Source of the DNA: Paracyclopina nana
Lineage: Eukaryota > Arthropoda > Copepoda > Cyclopoida > Cyclopettidae
Length of the DNA stretch: 64,000 nucleotides
Reading direction: 5' to 3'
NCBI GenBank assembly: GCA_019096065.1
Contig: JAGUCH010000006.1
Span: 5,538,001-5,602,000 of the forward strand
Shown in pieces: positions 56,637 through 64,000 of the stretch. The translations under genes and the position numbers were made by a program. Within the stretch, counting starts at the first letter, position 1. Each line of letters begins with the position of its first letter. Below the pieces are notes generated by a model, which was given only the letters and a program-made list of their open reading frames with translations, was not told the origin of the DNA and made no database searches.

Positions 56637-58012
56637 TCAGTTTCGAGTGAGCTTTTTGCTCAAGAATTTTATGGTTGAGTCAAACATTGAAAGAATGCTG
56701 GCACCAAGGAGAAGCCCCAAATATCCTCCAAAGTCTGCCAAAAAATCAGAAAACCCATACAAGCTAATTTCTTCCTTCACATCAAACTGCAAGAGAAGTA
56801 ATCAAATATTGACTTGACCATCATCGTCTTAAACACACCTCATCATCCAGCATGACGAAATACACATTTGTTTCATTGATGCTATCGACAAATGTATCTG
56901 ACTGTATTCGATGTTTCCAGCTGAAAGTTTCACAAGCTTTTTTCGTGCAAGCTTTCTTGTGCCTCTTCAGTTTGAATGCTATGGCGGATACATTCAAAGC
57001 ATTAGCCTCTTTTAAGCATCCACTCTCTAAGTAAAAACTAGGTTTATGCTTATGGAGGTATAAATATAAAGATAGGTATGATTTTACGATTTGTTCTCCC
57101 CATCCTAAAATAATTGCAACCTAGATTTGCCTCGAGGAAATCAGCAAAGCACCTTTGATGATTAGTTTCGTTTTTGTCACAAGGGGAGCCTTTCCTATCC
57201 AATTTTAAACTTTGCTCAACTTCTAAAGCAACACTCTTCACATTTCTGGAATTGTTGAGATCCAAATCAAATCCATTTTGCCATTCAATCTGATCATGGT
57301 GGATAACTTCTCGGCTATTTGCATGAAGATAAATATAAATTGGCGAATTGATCATAGGTTCCAAATTGGTAGAGATGTAAAACTAACTTTGTGAAACAGA
57401 GGTTATACTAAAATTCATAATATAATTATTAAAAGTGTTTAACCATTGGAATCCTATTTGCTCCTGACAAGTATTCAAAGTATTCCTTGATATTCCATGT
57501 TGCACATTTATAAATGTTAAGTTCATCTCCGATTAAGAAAGTATCTTTTAGGGTGTCCCTAGCATAAAAACCAAAGTACTCTTTCACTTGAAGTTCATCT
57601 CTCAACGCTAACACAAATGTTTTGCTTCTGGAAAAAAATTAAATTTCTGGGCTATAGTATAAGTGAAATTGTATTTTAGTATAATTACTTACGTCCTTGT
57701 ATCGGGCATAATTTTTGCATCAATGTAGTCATGCATAGATGGCAGTTTGGCCAAAAATTCTTGAAAGTTAGTGAAATTGTCTATTGGCATGGAGGTTTTG
57801 TACAAATTTGGACATATTGTAATGCTTCGCAGAGGTATGCCTAGCTTTCGGTACGAATTGACTCCTACACCAGGATACATCAAATTGTTGACAGAATTTG
57901 ACAGAGCCACCAACAAAAAAATTATCAGTGCTATCTTTAAAAGTAGCCTACAGATTGCAACCTTCTTTGAGCCCAACATAATTATATTTAAGCTCTTACT
58001 CCTTGTTTGCAT
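56637..58012 (-). CDS. DEG/ENaC (pickpocket-like) channel, copy C
   Basis: Five coding exons: 58012-57693, 57627-57444, 57382-57088, 57026-56839 and 56786-56637, 378 residues, all GT..AG and in phase. TM1 is at about residues 24-42 (LLLKIALIIFLLVALSNSV), followed by RSITICPNL. The ectodomain has REYFGFY-type YFGFYARDT, KGSPCDKNE, and KKACTKKACETFSWKHR with paired cysteines. TM2 is YGFSDFLADFGGYLGLLLG continuing ASILSMFD, with the G-A-S selectivity motif. The cytoplasmic tail is short. The protein would be a subunit of a trimeric cation channel at the plasma membrane; gating stimulus unknown. At 378 residues it is well below the usual 450-600 of the family. Its paralogue copy D ends only 192 bp upstream on the same strand. 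Confidence 0.9.
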
Positions 58013-58204
58013 GCTGGGTGGAGCAAATTTAGTAAATCGTTAGCTTTATTTACATTTTGATCAGCTAAACTTAGTATAAGCAGAACATGTACCTAACTTT
58101 TACAATATTTTATAATTTGGTATTATTTTGTCTAAAAAGCCATAATAATACTTTTCATAGGTTGTCACTTTTACTACATTATTTTGATTATGATATTTAT
58201 GTAT

Positions 58205-59522
58205 TCAGGACTTTTTTCGTTTTAGAAGTTCAACAAATGAATCAAATATGGATAGAATGCTTGCTCCAAGGAGCAGACCTAGGTAACCTCCAAAGTCAGC
58301 AAAAAAATTGGAAAACCCATACAACTCAATTTCTTTCTTGACATCAATCTGCAAGAAAATTTGCCAAGTCCTGAAATAACCATTATTGAAATTGTTTCAC
58401 TTCAACGTACCTTATCATCGTTCATGAAAAAGTAGAGCCTTGTATCATTCTGTAAGCTGTATTGCACCTCTGACAAAACACGATGTTTCCACGACAAAGT
58501 TTCGCAAGCCAAAGTAATGCAAGCTTTCTTTTGCCTGCTTTGCTTAATGACTTTTTTAAATTTTACAAAATCGTCCACTTCCAAGCATTTCCTCCCTGTT
58601 AGTGATAAATAATTATTTTCTTCTTTCATTTGCTAATAAAACTGTTTACCATAGGAGTTTCCCTCAAGCCAGTGAAAATTGCAATTTAGGTTTTCCTCCA
58701 AATAATCAGCTAAGCACCTTTGTTGAAAAGTTGCATTGCTGTCACAAGGGGAATCCCTTCTATCCAACATTAAACTCTGCTCAGCTGAAACAGCAACCAC
58801 CTTTTGATTGTTGGAATTGTTGAAATCCACATAAATAGAGTTATCCCAATTAATGCGTTCAATTTGAATGAAGCCTCGATGTTGCTCATGAAAGTAGACA
58901 AAAAGAGGAGAGTTTAATTTGTATCCAGCATTTGTGGTTGAAAAGAAGACCTTGAAAAATAAGGATCAATTGTAAGCTTAAGTAAAAAACTTAAACAATT
59001 TACAATTGGGTCTATCTCGGATCTGGATAAATATTCAGCATATTGTTGGACATTCCAAGTTCCACATCTGTAAACAGTGAATGCAAAATCATCTTCAATT
59101 AGGAATGAGTCTTGAATGGTGTCATTGATGTAAAATCCAAAATACTCTCTCACTCCAGATACATTTTTCAAATTCAAGCTTTTGTTAGGATCACTAAAAA
59201 ATAATAATCAAAACATTTTTCAAGCATCAAATCCGAGGTTTACGTACTCTGGATCTATGATGAACGAGGCATTGAAAATGTCATGCATTGAAGGCAGTTG
59301 AGTGAAGAAGTCTTGAAAATTGGTAACATTGGTTCCATATTTGTAGTTTCCAAACAAATTGGGACATATTGTGATGCTTCGAAAGGGCCTGCCTGGCTTT
59401 TTGTACAAGGAGATTCCTAAATTAGGATGCAACAAATTGTTCAGTGAATTAGACAGAGCTGCAATCAATCCTGCTGTCAACGCAGCTTTAAGAAGCAGCC
59501 TAAAAGCAGCAATTGGCTCCAT
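58205..59522 (-). CDS. DEG/ENaC (pickpocket-like) channel, copy D
   Basis: Five coding exons parallel to copy C: 59522-59248, 59193-59004, 58950-58650, 58595-58411 and 58348-58205, 364 residues, every phase matching copy C. TM1 (LLLKAALTAGLIAALSNSL), RSITICPNL, REYFGFYIND, RRDSPCDSN, KKACITLACETLSWKHR, and TM2 GGYLGLLLGASILSIFD are in order. The N-terminus before TM1 is only about seven residues, so the HG gating motif usually found there is missing; a CAG acceptor-like site 9 nt before the ATG leaves room for an unrecognised upstream exon. The ATG is the first in frame. Intact and probably functional. Confidence 0.9.
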
Positions 59523-59544
59523 GTTGAAGCTGAAAAGTTAAAAG

Positions 59545-61735
59545 CATACTGAAAGGTACATAGAACCCTAATTGTACCTATTTTTTAATTATGAATGAAC
59601 TCTTAAAAGTGTCCCAGTTTTTCATGGCTTAAATTACCTCATTGCTCTAATGTGGTGCTCATACATACAATAAAAATCCAATCTACTTTTATTTTTAATA
59701 AAGAAAACATTATTGAAGACAGAGTAAATGAACACCACATAAAATAACCTGTTTAATTATTTTGGGTCCTTGCTATTAACATTATCCTTTTATGAGGAAA
59801 GCTAGGCCAAATATTAAAATACTAGCTTGCATTGCATTGCACACATTTTATAAATGACCAATTGCACTGAAAAAGCAAATTCCATTGCATGTTTTTGAAA
59901 AGCTAAAATGCAATACTTTGAATATCAGCAGGTCTAAATAAAGGCGAAAAAACCTGTCAAGTCATGCCATTTCAGTTGATGGATTGAAGGCTGAACAATT
60001 TGAAGGCAAAGGATTTATATCTTGAACATGGCAATTACCATGAGAAACTGCAAAAAAATGCTGATAAATTGTAGCACGAAGACGGCAATTCATTGTTGGA
60101 AAATGGTAGCATTTTTATTGAGAAACTTTATATTCTAGGTTATTTGACTTTTATTTTCTAGCATCATATTCATTCTCACCAAATGTCCTGATGCAACAAA
60201 TACAGAAGTCCTGCTGAGGATATTAAAATGCTAAATATTATTGACTCTCTTGATAATTGCCAAAAACAATTGGGCAGTGTGTATTTGATGTGAGATGTCA
60301 TCTGGAGGACAAGCTCAGTTTAGCACACTTGAAGCTCTTTGGGTTGTTTATAGATGGCGCTGCTACTCAGTCTGGCATCTCACTTGAAGAACTTCCAAAA
60401 TATAAACAAACAAACGTATTTATTGGCTGATTTTAGCTCTTAATAGTGAAGGATTTATTTAATGGCTGATTTCGAGCCATTTTCGTCGGAATTCAGCTAT
60501 ATTTATTACTTATGTCAACAAATTGCTCCTTTTATTTTGGCTTTTGCAATCAAAAGATTATATACACGCTAATATCAATTGATAATAACAGCCATGTAAT
60601 TATAGACCACACTTGACACCAATTATGATGTTTCTTTTATGTGCTAAAAAGGATGCAAACTTTGCTTTCCCTATAAGCACTTTTCAATTAGTAATCCGCT
60701 CGATTGACGCAAGTCGGTGTTACTCAGCTCCCTTCGCCTTGGACACCTAACTAGGCTTTATGATACAATTTTATCTAACTCAAGTACATGAAGAAGGGCC
60801 AAAGTTCAAGAAGTGAGTCTAGTTATCATTTTTTAATTTAGCATGCAATGATGATGCATGGTGAGCTGATTAGAACACGCGTTGGGTCTTATGTATGTTC
60901 ATAGAGGGCGCTGCAATGCAAAGCAGGCATGCGTTTATGATTAATCTTAAGATAGTCAAACATTTATTCGTTTTTTCCAGGTTATCCAATGTGGATTCAT
61001 AGCGACTAAATTTTGGGTAAAAAAACTAGGCTTTCAATAGCTCATGAAATTATCCTCTAATTGCTCCAATCAAGTTTCTTTTCATATGAATATATGCCAC
61101 ACAGATTGTAATTTTAGCAGAATATTGATTTTAATTGCTATTCCCCCACAGATATAACGAAATTGTTCATCCTTGATTTTAGTTTGGTGTTAAGCAGAAA
61201 ATACTTTTGATACACCTTTGTTTCATTTTTGCACTACAGCAAAAATATCAATTAATGCTTCAGGTGTAAGTTATAAAAAAAAGATTGCTATGCATTAGAG
61301 AGGTTGCACAAAACGTCAGAAGAGAGTTCCGTTAAATGAATGAAAGCAGAGTTGTCTATATAAGTATTTATTCCAACATTTCATCGGTCAAGCTAAATAC
61401 ATATATAAGTTAATAATAAGTGTATTTTCTTGCACATCACATGGTTGACTGTCTTCATGCATGCTGTAAGTAGTGTTATGTACAATATATGAAATCACTG
61501 TAGCATTGTATCAGCATCGAAATCAAATCATGCTACTTCTATGTAATTATGCTGTTGTTATACACCAAATTGTATTGTTAGCCTCAAAAAATGTTGGACG
61601 GCTCTGGCGCGCGGGCGCGCGCGCGCAAAAGTCATGCATGAAACAATTCCACAGAAAAATCAAAGCTAATCAATGGTGAATAAAGTTTTTTTCCCACTTA
61701 GCTATGAATCTTCCAAATGACCAAGCTTGGCTAAA
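59545..61735. other. intergenic, no gene seen; two TAGRKGGCGCT motifs
   Basis: AT-rich with no supportable gene. TAGATGGCGCT (60351) and TAGAGGGCGCT (60902) fit the core of the CTCF recognition sequence. An alternating CG stretch lies at 61605-61626. Confidence 0.45.
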
Positions 61736-61740
61736 AAGTG

Positions 61741-63872
61741 CTACATTTTGACACTTCTCCTGCGATGCATCATTTCATAGCTGTCCACAAAAACAGGAGC
61801 CTCATTATTGGAAGCATTATTCGTGTTTTTGGTGGATCTTCTTCGGTTTTGCCTATACATGACACTTTGTGACCTTTTTGCAGCTCTTCGAGTGCTGTGC
61901 CGCTCAATGGCCGCGTTGACTTCAGAGAAGCGGCGCTGAGCAAGTTGCGAGTCGGTAGGTGGCGCTAGTAGTAGTGCGTTCTTAGGTGAGCTGCTCGAAA
62001 TCACAACCACTTGGGGGCTGCCAGCCGCAGCAGCTATGATTGTGGGCGAGGGCACGCCCGATTTCCGAAAACTGCCCGGCCGCGGTGACCTCGAGCTGTT
62101 TCGGCGCGTCAGCTGAAGGTCGAGCGCCTGCGGGTCATCCTGATTCGACAGCTGACTCATCCGCCGCTCCAAAATGAGGTGCTCTATTGTTGTGGCGGCC
62201 GGAGTGACCAGAACCTGAAGTAAGCTCATTAATTAGTGGTTAGACAGGCTTCTAGGGCAACTAATTGGGAGAATGCAATTATGTGACCTTTTTTGTTTAC
62301 TTTACCTCAGCTGTTGTTGTGGTCAAGGCAGCTGACGCTCCTTGGTAGGATCCATTGTTACTGCCACCACCCAGTGAGGATCTATGGCTTCTTCTGCTAT
62401 TTCTGCTCAACTTTCTCTCCAATTCATGGCCATTACGTTTGAGGCTGTTTTGATGTGCAATCAATTTGGCCACTTCAACAGCAGCCTCAGCTGGATCCTC
62501 GATCATCTGGGACTTCCTTCTTTCATGTCTGAAATGGAAATCATCAGCTTTCCTTTGTCCAACTTTTGACCAGGATTTGCCTTTGCAGGCATGACAACAA
62601 TATTTTTGCGGGGGAAAATCACAAATTTTGCTGGGGGCCCGATTTCAGGCAGGACATTGGAAAATGCCTAAGCTTGCCATCACTTCAAAGCAAACTTGTT
62701 CAACAAGCAGGAATTTCATGTCAAGAGCTTTCTTCAGGGCAAAAACATTCTTCCATTATTATGGACTTACAGTGTTTCAGCCAGACTTGGGTGCACAGGC
62801 TGAGGCTGGTAGCAGCACAGCGTGGTCACAGTGGGGTGCAAAAGCCAAAAATTGCCCCTGCTGTCACCATCTGGAGACGTTGACACTTGAGATGCAAAAA
62901 GCGAGGCCAAAATGGCCACCAGAAACGTGAGGCAGAAGCCCACTAAACCTGAATAGAACAATTGGTCTTACATATGGTAGCAAGTGACTTAGGCTGCACA
63001 CTTACTGAACAGATGGCCAGAGATTTTGTAAAAGGAGCTCACATCACTTTCCATGTGAAATGTGATATTGGAACTGTCTGAAGTTTTCTCTTCATCAACT
63101 TTCACACCATAAATGGGAGATCCGGATATGAGAGGCGGCTTGTTTCCAGTGTACTGCTGGCCACTGCTCTCTGAGCCTCTGAATTGGAAATAGAACATTC
63201 ATATTTGAATAGACATGCTTCTTAAGAACAGCCAATGCACATTCATAGCTAGCCAAGTCCTGACGAGACAGCTTTGAATGTATTCGATACATTCGCTTAA
63301 CATTTTTTCAAATTGATACAATTTCAATGCTGCCATGGGTTGAGTGATGCCAACCTTTAGCAAAGTTGAGCATGATTTGAGATTGCATGAAAATCATGCC
63401 TGGCCATGTTGAATTGTTGTTTTAGCCGCTAATACTTGAATACAGTGAATACGGTCAGTTACAGCATGACAACAACTTACCCTACAGTAACGGGAGTTCT
63501 TGGGTGACTGACAGAGGTTTGATCTTGACTAGTACCAGATACAACAACAGAGTCTGAATTTGTGCTACAAATGACAACAATTATGATAGTAATAGATGTA
63601 CAGGATCAACAACACATGATGATGTCAGACTTATGATACACAATCACATATTTATTGGTGATGATTTACCTGTAACTGGATTCCAGGGCCAGAGGTCTTC
63701 CTGGATTTGAAGTGGGCTACAAAACAAGGAAAAAATCCAGTTGGAAAGAAGAGAGTGGATACATTTGACTGGTTACAGATTCATTCGATGGGTCTCGTTG
63801 AGTCAACGTAGCTTTGATGTCTCTAGGATCAATCCAATTCGACACAGGGGCTCGAGGTAGCATGCTATTACC
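61741..63872 (-). CDS. membrane protein, 3' part, possibly SLC5-like sodium symporter
   Basis: Seven in-phase exons: 63872-63777, 63716-63670, 63564-63481, 63178-63006, 62948-62771, 62528-62306 and 62214-61741, encoding the last 424 residues; the gene continues beyond the window. First come about 130 residues rich in Ser, Thr and Pro, then FYKISGHLFSLVGFCLTFLV continuing AILASLF, one clear membrane helix, then about 260 residues of Arg/Ser-rich tail (RKLSRNSRRSHRSSL, RRNSSRSPRPGS) with many possible phosphorylation sites. YKIS..(L/Y)FS.(V/I)G placed before a last helix resembles the final segment of insect SLC5 sodium-solute symporters. The long Ser/Thr region before the helix is unusual for SLC5, so the assignment is tentative; the exon chain is solid. 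Confidence 0.7.
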
Positions 63873-64000
63873 CTGCAACGAGAGAAAGTTAACAATTAAA
63901 CATGTTCAAGCATGATCTCCACACAACTTTAAATCATGCGCAACTTCATAAGGGGTTGTCATCACTCAACCCATGTCAGCATAAAAGTTGTCGCAACTTG

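Overview
The window is nuclear DNA of an animal, most likely an arthropod. The evidence is short introns (about 50-100 bp, GT..AG), about 62-64% A+T, and the gene content: pickpocket-like DEG/ENaC channels, a G-protein gamma subunit closest to fly Ggamma1, peptidase E of the animal type, and an arthropod-type type II membrane protein with a DxD-like motif. Species is not inferable; a non-insect hexapod or crustacean would fit. There are no bacterial features.

Layout. 1-25 kb is gene-poor: I found no supportable gene, but many short foldback (MITE-like) elements, a nested transposon stack (6.1-7.65 kb), a 2.3 kb unclassified transposon (12.9-15.2 kb) and minisatellites. 25.1-27.6 kb (minus): an ankyrin-repeat SOCS-box gene in four coding exons, with foldback elements in two introns. 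28.3-32.8 kb: a degenerate satellite with an internal tandem duplication, then a tandem repeat holding tRNA-like promoters and GC-rich hairpins. 33-42 kb: mostly repeats with a few isolated exon-like stretches. 43.1-44.6 kb: peptidase E (plus) and a G-gamma gene (minus) converge with 10 bp between stop codons; an inverted partial copy of peptidase E exon 1 lies just upstream. 45.3-59.5 kb (minus): two pairs of DEG/ENaC genes separated by the DxD-like gene. 61.7 kb to the end (minus): the 3' part of a membrane-protein gene, probably SLC5-like.

The DEG/ENaC copies fall into two pairs with identical intron plans within each pair. In the left pair both copies look dead: one has a 1,904 bp transposon inside a coding exon, with an exact 2-bp target duplication proved against its paralogue; the other has lost a splice donor and has a stop just before the second membrane helix. 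The right pair is intact. All four would encode only 364-379 residues, short for the family. Exon models were built by hand from splice sites, reading phase and paralogue comparison; no database search was possible.
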